A stretch of DNA of 64,000 nucleotides, taken from NCBI GenBank assembly GCA_947034885.2, contig OX344758.2, forward strand, positions 7,318,501-7,382,500. The letters are read 5' to 3'. The first letter of the stretch is position 1. Every line of letters starts with the position of its first letter. This DNA comes from Thuidium tamariscinum (lineage: Eukaryota > Streptophyta > Bryopsida > Hypnales > Thuidiaceae). This document shows, piece by piece, positions 34,230-46,084 of this stretch. A program made the position numbers and the translations under genes. The notes under the pieces are model-generated. The model saw only the letters and a program-made list of their open reading frames with translations. It was not told the DNA's origin and made no database searches.

Positions 34230-37080
34230 GCTAGAGAAACAAAGCCAAGAGCCACATAATCTACATACATATCTTTTGCTTTATTTTCTTTATACTACAA
34301 TCAAATTTGAATTATAATTATTTTATTTTTCAAAAAATGAAAGCACATAACTTATATGAGTCTAAAAACTTTCTAATTTATAGGTGATATTCCAAAATCA
34401 CTATAATTTTTTGAAGAAATAGTGAAGAGAATTCACACATAATTCATAAGTTTTTGTGAAAATTAAAATCTAAAATATTTTTCACATGTAAAATTACAAT
34501 GAAGAATGTTGTAGTGTAAATAAATTGTTTGTGTCATTCCTTAAGTAGAAAACTGAGGAGGTAGGAGTTTTCAAATACACTAGAAAGACATTATTTGGAT
34601 CCGTGCCTACAAACTTGATTTAATAGTAATAAAATGCAAGTCACCCATGATGACTTTCTTCACTAACTAGAAAATAGAAATTTAACCATAGCAAAAAATA
34701 TTGAATGTAAAAAAAGTTGTTTTAGTTTATTCAACACCTATCAATTGTCATTTGCAAGTTAATTTTGGGCTTTACAAGTATTCTAGGGTTAAAACATCAA
34801 ACATAATTGTTTTTAGTGCCTTATATGTGGCTACATTATGAATGTTTTGTTTCAACTATTTTATTTAGCAAATTGCTATAAAAATGCTGTAGAATAGAAA
34901 AATAGTAAACTTAAAAAATATATTATTAATATTCAAGAACAACTTAGTGTAGGCTTTTCCAATCATTAGATGTTTTTTCTACCAATTAAAAGATTGTAAG
35001 TTCTCGGTTGTGGGAATGCTGGGGAATTCTACCACATATCACTAGAAGAAAAGCTTGAAATTTTGCGTTTGTTTCAACACAACGCGTCAAGTGAATTGTG
35101 TTGAAACAAACGCAAAATTTCAGGCTTTTCTTCTAGTGTATGCAATCTGATGTGGCACAAAGATGTCAGATAATTATTTATTTATTAATTTTTTTTAATT
35201 AAAAAAAATTACTCTCACTATTCACATCATTGGGAGTGGGCCTAAAACAATCTTCTAATCCCTCAAAAAACATCTAATGGAATGAGGATTCAATAAGAAA
35301 CAACATTAGAGGGTATAGGAGGCCTCCAAAAGACTTTCTCAAAGCTATTTGTTGAATTTGTTCCCTAAGCTATAAACTAGCTATTGTTGGGCTAAACATT
35401 CAAATTTTTTTTTTAAACTAAATTTTTAAAAATTTCATAAGGTATTAAAAAAACTAAAAAATGATTTAAAAGATTTTCAGTAGAGAAATTTTAAGATATA
35501 TAATAATTTAAAAAATTAATTAATTAATATTACTAGACATGATAGTCTTTTGACCTCATTAGACTATTAATGTCACAACAATCACAATCACATAGGCTTC
35601 AAATCTCCCCTATTACACATTTGGAACTTTGAGGTAGCAAATAATGATGCATGAATAGTTGCACCCCTAAATATACATTTTGATATTATACTCTATTTCT
35701 TCATAGGAGATTGACAAATTCATATGCAAATTAATTTGATTTACTATTAGGCAAAAATTAGGAATTGTTGTCTTAAATACTTTAAAGTTTAAGGTACCAC
35801 TACCTTTTTTCAAAGAAGTTGTTATTGAATCAATCTCTTACAAGACAAAGATATAGTAATCTATTCAATAAAAGTTTAGTGGTCTAAGTAGGTATCCAAT
35901 CATTTTAAGTTTGAAAATTCATAGCTTTTTGTTTGATTGTCAAAAAATCATGAAACTATTTCAATTAAATCTGTATCATGAACTCAAGGCTAATAAGTCA
36001 TTTAAAATACAAAAGTCTAATTTTATAGTTTTCCATGCCCATTTCTAGTTTTATTTTGATTGTATACACTTTGTATAGTCAATAAAGAAGTAAGTTTTTG
36101 AGATGCATTTTGGTCCAAATGTAGGTGTTGCACTTTGGATGGAGTTGGTTACAATTTTATACACCTTTAGGGATATTTTGCACTATATTTTATATCCCAA
36201 AACTCCAACTTCCCATTCAAGGCCAAATTCCAACTTCCTAGCGGTTATAGAAAATGAATAGAAATTTTCGAAAGAGGGACTTAGGAATTCATTGTATGAA
36301 AGAAAAGTCCCATTTTAAGTCCCAATTTGTCTCATGTATATTGTAATATAACAATCAAGTATCTAATATATGGATCAAAAAATCAAACAACCTATTTTTC
36401 AAGAATTTCAAGTATCAAATTTTTATTGGATAGTTTGGCTTAAAATTTTTCCCTAATAGATGCTTAATGTGGCATTTTTCTTCATATTATATTTAAATTA
36501 GTAGTTGAGACTTGGAGCCTCAATTTGGACTGTAAAAAATGGAGAAAAAGTTGAAATAGAGTTTTAATCTACAAGTTGGGTTGAAATAATAGAGACCAAG
36601 ATAACTGGACTAAAATTCTATTCTAAACCCAAAGGTGCAATGGCTAGGGATTTATATGGAAGAAAAAATTTCTAATATTTTCAATAAATTTTTCCATGTA
36701 CAAGCTTTTTGAAATGTGTGGGACTTTGGGCCTTAAAATATATTGTAGTGTAAAGCCCTAAGTCCTAATTTTTTGTTCTTCACACTATCAAATATTCAAT
36801 TCAATGGCCGCCTTGGGCCTTGGAATATAGTATGAAGTAGCTTTGGAATAGTTTCAAAATGTAAGAATAAATGGATTGAGAAATAGGACAAACTAAACAA
36901 TGTAATACTTTGCAAAACACTAAGTTTGTAATTTTAGATGAGATTCCCACGGCTTACTATTGGAAAACAAGAATAGTGTGACCATAAGACTCTATCGACT
37001 CCAATCAAATCCTAACCATGTTAGTTGTGCAATGTGAATGCTATCAAAGATAAGATTATGAAATTTAGATAAATCAGATG
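34230..37080. other. AT-rich intergenic stretch with one MITE
   Basis: No gene seen. The 99-bp hairpin element at 35040-35138 is listed separately, and about 34980-35036 carries the SINE-like end 'ggggaattctaccac'. Other frames are short and of random composition. Confidence 0.4.
35040..35138. mobile_element. 99-bp near-perfect hairpin MITE with CACTAG ends
   Basis: The two arms of about 45 bp (CACTAGAAGAAAAGC..., 'aaattttgcgtttgtttcaacaca') are almost exactly complementary around a loop of roughly 10 bp. The element is flanked by the 3-bp duplication TAT (35037-35039 and 35139-35141). The terminal sequence is that of the larger CACTA-like elements in this window, so it is probably a minimal derivative moved by the same transposase. 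Confidence 0.88.
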
Positions 37081-37086
37081 CAAAGA

Positions 37087-37339
37087 CACTATAACAAAAC
37101 ATGGTAAAAAAACCCGCAATCAAAATCAAGTGTGTTTTTTTTGGCTACATTTTTGTGTGGGCCAACTATGCATGTAGACAACATTTTTTGCAATTTTCTA
37201 TTGCAATTTATAGAATTTTGGGGCATGTAATATACCATTAGAAGTTGACTACCTACGACATGCACATGCACAAAAACGTGGCAAAAAGAACTGCACTTGA
37301 TTTTGAGTGTGGTTTTTTTTACCATGTTTTGTTATAGTG
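37087..37339. mobile_element. 253-bp CACTA-type MITE (CACTATAACAAAACATGG family)
   Basis: Perfect 28-bp inverted ends starting CACTATAACAAAACATGG, flanked by an exact 3-bp duplication AGA (37084-37086 and 37340-37342). Subterminal segments also pair imperfectly ('caatcaaaatcaagtgtg' with 'cacttgattttgagtgtg'). It is a single copy in this window. Confidence 0.88.
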
Positions 37340-37891
37340 AGAATTGATGCCATGGTTTGTGTTTCAAGGACAAAGCCAATAAAAAAATATTTAGGATGCT
37401 AATCTATTCTACAAAGTAGAACAAGTACAATGGATTTACTTGGTGAAAATGCAAGAATTTTCTATTTGCCATATATTATAAAATTTGCAAATCTTAAATT
37501 AATATTTGCAATTAAAGACCCAAATTAGTTGAGAGAAATTGAAAATATACTCTATACATGACATAAAATATGATATTTTAAAAAAAAAAATTTAACCCAA
37601 AAAACACAAAATTCGCTTTGAGGGACGATTTTAGCGTCTTGCAATCAACAAAATCTTGTGGTTTAGCCCTTGAAAGATGGACCGGTGGCTGTGGAAACCA
37701 TGCATTTTGATAACGTGTGACATCACCTACTTTGAAAAAGCCAAATATATGCATTGAAAGTCAAAGTACTATAGAAAATCTTCCCTTTCCACCCTCAATA
37801 CCGAGGATGAAAAGTTGCATTTGTGCCCTGGAAGGAAAGATTCTTTGTCATTCAGCGAATGCCAAACGTCCGCGGCCTTGTTCAAGCGTTA

Positions 37892-38156
37892 GAGCATCCC
37901 CACCAGGTTGTTCCCTTTCCCTATCCCTATCTAAGCTTGGGACGTCATATGGGGATGAGACCTCGCTGCTCCTCGCGAGTTCCCTAAATGAGCCTCTGGA
38001 TAGGGAATTGGAGCAAAGTTTTACAGAAATCCTGTATAATTTAGAGACACAGGTTGTGTGTAAAGGTTGGTGCGATGAGATTCCTGTATCTCTATCTGCA
38101 TGTGAGGTCCTCTCCCTAAACTTTTAGGGATAGGGAACTCACTGGTGGGGATGCTC
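37892..38156. mobile_element. 265-bp Harbinger/Tourist-type MITE upstream of RH3
   Basis: Perfect 15-bp inverted ends GAGCATCCCCACCAG / CTGGTGGGGATGCTC with the target duplication TTA (37889-37891 and 38157-38159). This is the pattern of PIF/Harbinger-derived MITEs. A second inner motif (ccctatccctat / tagggatagggaa) is also inverted. It lies 390 bp before the RH3 start codon and may affect that promoter. Confidence 0.88.
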
Positions 38157-38545
38157 TTAGAAACCAATAATCTGTGAATCTCTCCTACAGTGATTGCAAC
38201 CCCAAGAGAAAAACGACGTGGCAGAAAATCCAGCTCAGCCCAAAAAAGTGCCACGCTGCAGCTCTGCTGTCCCCACGCTCGTTTGGCTAAGGTTGTGGTC
38301 TTCAGTTCGCCGCTCCACTTTGCAAACGAGAGGAGCCTTTCTAGCAATTCCAAACCCAGAACCTCTCTGTCAATCCTGCCGCCACGACATTCGCCATTTG
38401 CAGCATTTTTGCTGCACAATCACGACATCTACTTCTCTCTCTCTCTTTCAACAATTCCACAAAAATTCCACAATATTTCTTGAACAATTCCGAAAGAGGC
38501 CTCACTCTGCGCTTCGGAATTTTTGGAATTTGAGCAGGAGGAGCG

Positions 38546-41500
38546 ATGGCGACCATGGTGGGAGCGCCGTCGCTGTGCACGGTAGGCGTGGCCTCAGAGA
38601 AAGCTTCCATGGGCGCCTCCACGTCGTCCTTGACAGGGGAGAGAGTACGCGTCCAAGCCAGGTCGGCCTGCGCTTGTCTTGGAAGGGGGCTTCAAGTGGT
38701 GAATGCTGCGCAGTGGGAAGGGAAAAACTCTCAAGGGGAGAAGCCGTGGGACACACAGCGGGCTTCCTTGTTTTCTCCCACGGGAAGCGCGACTGAAACG
38801 AGCGCTGTGGCGACGGACTTCGTGGTGGCGCAGAAGGATCGCAGAGGCTCGTTTGGATACTCGCGTGGGACGGATAGCGAGGACGATGACGAGAGTGATG
38901 GTGAGGACGACGACGAGGTGATTCGCGTGGACAACGAGTCTGTGGACGATGCGGATCAATTGGCGATTTCGCAATTGGGGATTCCTGACGCTGTGGTGGA
39001 GGCGCTGGCGAAGCGTGGAATCTCGCAGCTCTTCCCCATTCAGGTACCATTGCCTGAGCTAATAAATTTTATTTGTGAGTGCGAGGTTTGCAATTACAAA
39101 GTGTAGTGCGGGTCGAATTCGTATTTGTAAAGGAGAAGCGCAATTGTTATTCCTATGCCGTCACTGTGATTAAATTGCGGGGGTGGTTCGTGTTGAAATT
39201 AGGGTTAGAATCATGTGCTCTGAAATCAGTCGAAGTACTTTTCACTTAGGTCGTTGGAAATGTAGAATTTGTAGCGTTGGGGTAGAATTTTCAGTTACAG
39301 TAGGCCGACCTGTGCATTTTCGTGTCGAGGTATTTTATTTAGGCTCTGTGTTAATGGCAAGGAATATGAGTTTTGGTAGGTACCCAACATAGTTTTGAGC
39401 TTGTAAGGGCTGGTTTTTGAGACGCTGTGATTTTGATTGTTTCAGAGGGCAGTTTTAGACCCAGCCATGCAGGGAAGGGACTTGATTGCGCGAGCCAAGA
39501 CAGGGACAGGGAAGACTTTGGCGTTTGGAATTCCCATTATTAACAACATTTTACGCGAGAACGAAGGAAATAGAATTGCGAGGTTTGATAAATATCTTCT
39601 GCTCGCTTGTTTGTTCATAAATCTTTCGCTGTTAATTGGAAGTTGTAGTTTCTATTTCCATTGTTTTGAGAGAGAGTGGATGACGACATTCAAAGTTAAG
39701 TTAAGGGTCATTGCTGCAAATCGTATTACTGTAGCATGGCACCGTGAGATTTTGGATTGTAAACATGTTGACTACAGTTTTTGCTGTTAGCCTTTACTTT
39801 GCGTTTCATAATTTTTATGCTTTTTGAATGGGCGATGAAATGCAGGAAATTTGGTCGACCACCTCGAGCTCTGGTCCTGGCCCCCACTCGGGAACTAGCG
39901 AAGCAAGTGGAACGCGAATTCATGGAGTCGGCGCCCATGTTGTCGACGATATGCGTGTACGGAGGGGTGCCGATCTCTACACAACAGCGTCTGTTGACGA
40001 GGGGTGTGGATGTGGCCGTGGGAACTCCAGGTCGAATAATCGACCTGATCAACAGGGGCTCCTTGCATTTGGAGGAAGTGCGGTTTCTGGTTTTGGACGA
40101 GGCTGACCAGATGTTGGCAGTGGGGTTCGAAGAGGACGTGGAGCAGATTCTGGAGCAGATGCCACAACAACGGCAGAGTATGTTGTTCTCGGCCACCATG
40201 CCGACTTGGGTGAAGAAACTGTCGCGGAAGTACTTGAAGAACGCGTTGACAATAGACTTGGTGAGGGTCCTGCTGCTTGCATTCAGTGAAGGTGCAGTTG
40301 AATGCGTCGACTTCTCGCTGTAAGTGGAGGTTTAGACTTTTCTAGTCGAAGTCCGGAGCTGATATCTGTCCCTTGATGCAGGTGGGTGAGAGTGACGAGA
40401 AGCTGGCAGATCGCATCAAGCTGTTCGCTGTTACGACTGTTCCTCAAGCCAAGCGGTCCATTTTGCACGACTTGATAGCGGTATGTATTAATTGTGCTGT
40501 CCCTGAACATTTCTTGGTCCGATTTCAAAATTAGGTTGTGAAACTATCTCGCATCAAATATTGCAGATGGTTTCGACCTTTTGCGCAAAGCACTGCTTTG
40601 TATCCTCTTGGTGGACTCTTGATGACTCAAGAGTGGTGGGTCGGACCGACGCAGGTTTATGGCAAAGGAGGCAAGACGATCGTGTTCACTCAAACAAAAC
40701 GGGACGCGGATGATGTCTCCTCGGCTATGGGTCGCATATTGGGGTGTGAGGCGTTGCACGGCGACATCACGCAGAGTCAGCGAGAGAAGACATTGAACGC
40801 TTTCCGGGAAGGGAACTTCTCAGTGCTGGTGGCAACGGATGTTGCTGCGCGTGGTTTGGACATCCCTAACGTGGATCTGGTAAGTAGTGGCAATCCCTTT
40901 TACTTGTGTGCGATGACCATCCTGTGATTGCATCTTCTTCAGAGGACTGAAATGTATATTTCACGTGTGGGATGACCCTCCTGTGATTGGAGCTTTTTGA
41001 GGGGACTGAACTGTCCATTGCTCATGTACAGGTGATTCATTACGAAATTCCCAATGATCCTGAGACGTTTGTGCACCGGTCGGGGCGAACGGGGCGCGCC
41101 GGTAAAGAAGGTACAGCAATACTGATGTACTCCGACATGCAAGTACGAACAATGAGGCTCATCGAGCGAGACGTTGGGTGCAAGTTCACGAGAATTGGTC
41201 CGCCGAGGGTGGAAGACGTGTTGAGGGCGAGCAGCGAGAGTGCCACTGAGGTGATCAAGCGCGTGCATCCTGGAGTGGCCGAAGTATTCTTGCCGACTGC
41301 GGAGGCTCTCTTGGAGGAGCAGGGTCCGGCTGCGTTTGCTGCAGCCCTGGCTCATCTGGCTGGGTTCACCCAGTTGCCCACATCACGGTCGCTCATTACT
41401 CATGAAGAGGTATGCTCATGTTTTGCTGTGCATCTACGCGGCTGCGAGGATTCCGTTCTTGTGTGAGAATATTTGGCCGATCGTAGCCTGGGGCTCTCCT

Positions 41501-42987
41501 TGGATAGGGTATTGCCTTGCTGTGTCCTAGAGGATGAGCATCTCGTCTCTCTCTTTTGTACGTGTAGGAATGCATTCTTGGTGCGTCTTTTTGCATCATA
41601 GAGTCCATTTTACTATAGGGATTGAGATTCCAGTAGTCTGTCTCCGGAGGGTTCGTTTGAGTGGGCCGTCTTGAAGTTCGAGCGTATGCTGTATTTCGTG
41701 CCCCAGCCGTTGTGTAAAACTGGATTGGATCTGTCCGCACACCTATCCCTTGGTAGTCGTGGAGGGTATCAGTCTGGTCCTAGGTCGTTGTTTTCCTGCA
41801 AGGAGCAGATTACTTTCAGTGCCTGAGTTCATTTCAGTAAGTAATGTGAAGGTTGACACGAATTCGTGTGTTGTTGTCTTTGGGCAGGGTTTTACGACAC
41901 TTCGCTTGGTGCGACCTAGGTCGTTTCGTCCCATTAGCCCCCGAGTAGTGATGGGGATCTTGGCAGACATCTGGCAGACGGCTGCCGACAGAGTGGGAAA
42001 GATAAAGATTGTGGACGATGTCAAGGCGGACAGTGCCGTATTCGATTTACCGGAGGATTTGGCGAAGGAGCTTTTGACCAAGCCCACACCTCAAGGAGAG
42101 GTCATCGAGATCTGCAAATCGGTATATGATTTTCCTTGTAAAACGTTCCTTCTTTAGAGGATCCGAACATGCTTAGCTCGAGTTTTTGATGTGTCTTGAC
42201 GTTTACTGAGAATTCCTGGGATGTTGGCTACAACTAGAATGGCTCGTATCGACTACTTTTTTGCTTGCTCTGAACCGAACGTTAGGAGGATCTACATTTA
42301 CCAAAGCTACATGAGAGGAAGTCTCTTACTCGAAAGAGAGCTGTGTAATATGGACTGTGCCTCTCTCGTAGTGTAGCTGCTTGTTTTGAAGTGAGCACAG
42401 TGGAAGCTGCCTGAGCTTCTGTGTATGGTGCGTGTGTTGCAAACGAATCATGCGCCTTTCTGGATAGCACACTAACAGGAGTCACGATTGAACCGGGTGT
42501 GCAGCTTCCGAGGCTGGAAGAGGACGAATTTGGCGGATCAGGAGACATGTATGGCCGATTCTCGAGGGGTGGAGGACGAGGAAGCTATGGTGGTGGTCGT
42601 GGCGGTGGAAGAGGAAGCAGTGATCGCTACGGGGGAAGAGGAGGTGGAAATGACCGTTTCAGCAGCTCAAATAACCGTTTTAGTGGCTCAAATGACCGAT
42701 TCAGTGGGTCAAACGATCGGTTCAGTGGTTCAAATGACCGGTTCAGTGGTTCAAATGATCGGTTCAGTGGAAGAATGACCGGACGGAGTGGGTCAGGGCG
42801 TCCTGACGACTGGAGCAGGTCCATTCCCGAGAGGTCGTTAAGCCCATGGCGGAGCAGCTCTTCTGACAGCGACCGCTTCAGCAACAGCAGCTTCACGAGC
42901 AGCGGCAGCAGGGGTGCCTTCGGAGGGACATGCTTCATTTGCAATAAGCCTGGTCACCGTGCAAGCGATTGCCCAGAGCGGCGGTAG
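38546..42987 (+). CDS. RH3: chloroplast-type DEAD-box RNA helicase RH3 with CCHC zinc knuckle, 822 aa
   Basis: Eight exons: 38546-39043, 39446-39582, 39846-40260, 40382-40480, 40655-40879, 41032-41409, 41888-42121, 42505-42987 (2469 nt, all phases fit). Order of features: an N-terminal region rich in A, S and T that could be a plastid transit peptide, an acidic stretch at about 110-135, the Q motif ending FPIQ at 166, Walker A AKTGTGKT at 183-190, PTREL at 225-229, TPGR at 272-275, DEAD at 296-299, SAT at 327-329, then [20 protein letters not shown] and [13 protein letters not shown]-like region follows, then an RGG/S-rich tail and the zinc knuckle [14 protein letters not shown] at the C-terminus. 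In Arabidopsis RH3 works in chloroplast rRNA processing and group II intron splicing; the same role here is inference. It is longer than the Arabidopsis protein (about 750), mainly in the N-terminal region and the low-complexity tail. The initiator ATGGCGACCATGG context is good. Confidence 0.95.
42658..42775 (+). repeat. tandem repeat encoding RFSGSND heptapeptides in RH3
   Basis: About five head-to-tail 21-bp units encode FSGSNDR with very few nucleotide differences. They sit between the RGG-rich part and the zinc knuckle. The low divergence suggests recent slippage or unequal exchange. The unit keeps the reading frame. Confidence 0.85.
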
Positions 42988-42989
42988 AC

Positions 42990-43910
42990 ATCCTTCAATG
43001 TCAACTAGGATTGTCACTGCCCTCTGATACAGTTTCATCTTATACTTTTATCCCCATTTGTGTATTACAATTTTTTTGTACCTGAAAATTTTATTTCATT
43101 TTTTGATTCTATTCTTATCTTCAGTGTCGCATGGGCTGGTTCATATGGTTTGCATCGATTGGTAGATAAGTATTGCTGTGGGGTATGGTCTTTAGTGTTC
43201 TTTCTGTCTTTTAGTGGAAAATATTTAAAGGCCTAGACTAGGTAATGCTATATTGATCCATTTTGATCCATAACACCGAGTGGATTAGTCAATCAGGTAT
43301 GTCCAAATATATTCTTTCTGAGTGATTTACATTTTGGGTGATCTAAGGGCTTATAATGAGGGGAAAGATTGTGTGTCATAGTTTTCTAGTGATGAAGCCA
43401 ATTAGACAGTCGCTTGACTGCATCGAACACCGGATTTGGCATAATGGAAAGTTTATCTTGAGTTGCATTGTTACAAAAACTCATTTTGATTGGGTTACAA
43501 GGTGTAACTTTTACTTGGCTCTGTTTCTATCCTTGTTGCTTCAATATGACTATTTCTCAAGTGTCAAGGGTTGTAAGTGTCTGCTCGTATATGCCTGAAA
43601 GGGAATCTTTTGGGAAGAGATCTTTGGTTTACTCCAAAGACTGGAACAAGTCTGCCAAAAATGAAAATAATGAAAAGACTCTTCTAATTCCATCATTATG
43701 CCTTGCCCTCACAAAATTGTGACACACATAACCTTGAGCACGTGAATCCAATGCTTCTAATGCGGAATGCAATCAAACATCACATAATTAGTATAAACCT
43801 CAAGAAATTAGTCTACGAGGAATCGTTAGTAAACAATGGAAACTATAGAGGACACTACTTCTTACAAGGAAGTCTAGAGAAATCATAGGTAAATAATGGA
43901 AACAATAGAA
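42990..43910. other. RH3 3' flank and a 60-bp tandem duplication
   Basis: Downstream of the RH3 stop the DNA is AT-rich and probably contains its 3' untranslated region (about 43000-43250). At 43821-43880 and 43881-43940 a 60-bp unit ('gacactacttcttacaagg' core) is duplicated, and the second unit overlaps the end of the broken b561 gene. No other gene is seen. Confidence 0.5.
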
Positions 43911-43914
43911 GACA

Positions 43915-44809
43915 CTACTTCTTACAAGGAAATCTAGAGAAACAAGATAGATTGGAAATCTGTTGGAACCCTGCAGATTCAATGCTCACCTTCCTCTCTC
44001 CACCTAAGGGCCAGCTTTGCACATACAAATCCAAGCCCTTGAAGATGTTAAACCATCCCAAGATGACTGCTGTCGTGCCAAATATCCAGTGCACCGTAAA
44101 CCACGCCGGCCTGAATGCAGCGCCCCTATAATCACATCACATTAATCAACTACAAGAAAACGAATTCACTCATTCGCACATCAGTTTTGGAGGGAAAACG
44201 GAGTGAAATCCATGAAACAGTACTCAAGAAAATGGAAAATGAGAAGGAATCGTAAACAGGGCACGCTACTATTGAGGTCTGATGACAGCCATCAGAGGCT
44301 GCAACCAAATCAAAACCATGATCGCAAGCCCTAGCTTCACGTGAGTATTGTCCATTGGACTAACAGGGAATTTGTTGGCAGCGATGGCGAATGCAGTTGT
44401 GCAAAGGATGATTCCAATAACCTGTACGTCAACAACAAAAAACAGTTGACTACAATTGAAAACACATTGACTGCATGTTCATACTCTTGCAATTGATGAC
44501 CAGATCGAAGGATGCAAATTGTTAGTACCTAGAGAGATGTGTGAGAAGTAGTACTATCCATATCTGGAAGCGAAGCCTCGAAGGGGATGAAAACCCTAAA
44601 TGCAAGCCACGTGAGCTGAGCCATCCGTGAGCTTGAAATCAGCTAATGGAACAGAGGTTGCCCTCGTTGGGCTCCGGCAAATCTCCATCAGCAGAAGGTG
44701 TAGTTGCATCTTGCGCGTTAGCAGCACTCATAACGCAACTCATGAAAATTGCCACCAGTACAAAACTACTCCTACCCAAAATTGTCCAGTGCTGGTAGGA
44801 ACTCGTCAT
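43915..44809 (-). pseudogene. truncated cytochrome b561-domain protein gene
   Basis: Three exon-like pieces on the minus strand. 44809-44639 encodes a signal peptide (VLVAIFMSCVMSAANAQ) and then reaches a stop. 44421-44277 encodes IAANKFPVSPMDNTHVKLG and LAIMVLIWLQPLMAVIRPQ, then TAG. 44128-43915 encodes GAAFRPAWFTVHWIFGTTA and VILGWFNIFKGLDLY. The last two match the C-terminal half of plant cytochrome b561-domain proteins, with the second-helix-pair histidines in NTHVKLG and TVHWIFG. The segment that should carry the first transmembrane pair and its haem-ligand histidines is absent between 44420 and 44530. The join between the last two pieces gives a stop for every splice choice I tried. I therefore read it as a decayed gene for an ascorbate-type membrane electron carrier. 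A spliced gene with an unusual intron is less likely. Confidence 0.6.
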
Positions 44810-44814
44810 TTCGC

Positions 44815-46080
44815 AAGCATTGCAACCATCTTCTCAAGCTCAACGATGCACTCAAAACTTATTAGGATGAGCTCAAACTTACCAGACTTGACTCAGTTCT
44901 ACAAACAAGACAGGCTTTGATCTTCAAGAACAAGAATATAGACTCTGCTGCAGTTGAGAAATTAAGGAAGACTGGCTTACCACCGAATTCCCAGATGGAT
45001 GTGGAGTTGGGAACCGAATGTTTATATAATGACGAGTCCATTGTGGTGAATGGCTGAAATTAATATATCTATGGTCTTCGGTGGTGAGCGAGATTAGGAT
45101 TTTCCGGACACCCCAACACTATGAATTTCCGGTGGTCGACGCCCCAGCTGCCCCTCTTCCCAGATGAACCCTAAACCCTAAAACCCTTTCTATGAGGGTG
45201 CCCGTTCAGAAGCAGCAGCAGTTGCACAAGATAAATTACGTTAAACGAGACAGTTGAAACCTGCATCATGTCGCACACACGCAAGAGTTATCCAATTTCA
45301 AATGTGTCTCAAGGAAAGCATCTCCAAAATGGAGTGGCGGCAAGTCAAAATAATTGGGGTGGACCACTGTGCCGTACAAAGGATTTCAAATGCGTGATTA
45401 CCCGGTATAATCACATAGAACTGGACATGATCGAATTTCGAAGAAATCAAAGCGCTGATTATGCATTGCAATCCAGTTGCAGGTGGTCATATAAGTTACC
45501 ACAGAGACCTTCAAATGGCAGTTCAACACTTTACGTCGTCCCAAGGCAAAAATGTTTAGGTTCGCTTAGAATTTGCAATATTGAATTGTCGATGAATGGA
45601 GTCACGTGATAAGTTTAGATGTATTATTGCAACTTATGATGAAATTTTGTTGTTACAATCTACATAAACAATCCACAATGGATCCATTAACCGGCCACAA
45701 AGAGAAAGGGCCAATTGGGTCTCTTGAATTTGAAGGTGGGATTATACCTGCACTTTGATGAGCGAACGAAGAGGCGTCCATTGAGGATGCTCTCAATAAA
45801 TGAAAGTGACCCGGTATTCTGACATGATGAGCTTTGGGCGAACGACGACCGGAACAAACGGTTTAATCCGGTCACCCTAGACAAGCATGCTTTTCTATCT
45901 GCGCGTACTCTGCGAGAGACGACTCTCCGGGCAATCGGTAACTTACATCATAACACCCCGTGTGCTTTGCCGATCGTCATCCGGCAGCGACGGATTGCAC
46001 GAGGACGACTTCGCCGATCGATAATTTGTTCTTAGTCCCACACAATTCTGTTCGAAATTGCGCACAAATTACTCACGAGA
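44815..46080. other. spacer between the broken b561 gene and the galactosyltransferase
   Basis: Contains a telomere-like box (aaccctaaaccctaaaaccc, 45167-45186), often seen in plant promoters, followed by an ATG-started 113-codon plus-strand frame at 45268-45609 with no recognisable domain. GC content rises after 45.8 kb towards the next gene. No feature is certain. Confidence 0.4.
45268..45609 (+). CDS. hypothetical small ORF, 113 aa
   Basis: The frame starts at an ATG about 80 bp after the telomere-like box and runs 113 codons. The translation is polar, with no signal peptide, membrane segment or known motif. There is no splice or homology support, so it may be spurious. Confidence 0.2.
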   Translation: MSHTRKSYPISNVSQGKHLQNGVAASQNNWGGPLCRTKDFKCVITRYNHIELDMIEFRRNQSADYALQSSCRWSYKLPQRPSNGSSTLYVVPRQKCLGSLRICNIELSMNGVT

Positions 46081-46084
46081 AGCT

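Noticed and set aside
37717-38127. 136-codon plus-strand open frame upstream of RH3
   Set aside because: More than half of it is inside the Harbinger-type MITE at 37892-38156, so it is not a host gene.
38502-39050. Long minus-strand and alternative-frame open frames across RH3 exon 1
   Set aside because: They are shadows of the GC-rich helicase exon. The plus-strand frame has all DEAD-box motifs and correct splice sites.
45167-45186. Interstitial telomere
   Set aside because: Only about two and a half units of the plant telomere motif are present. This is a promoter telo-box or chance.
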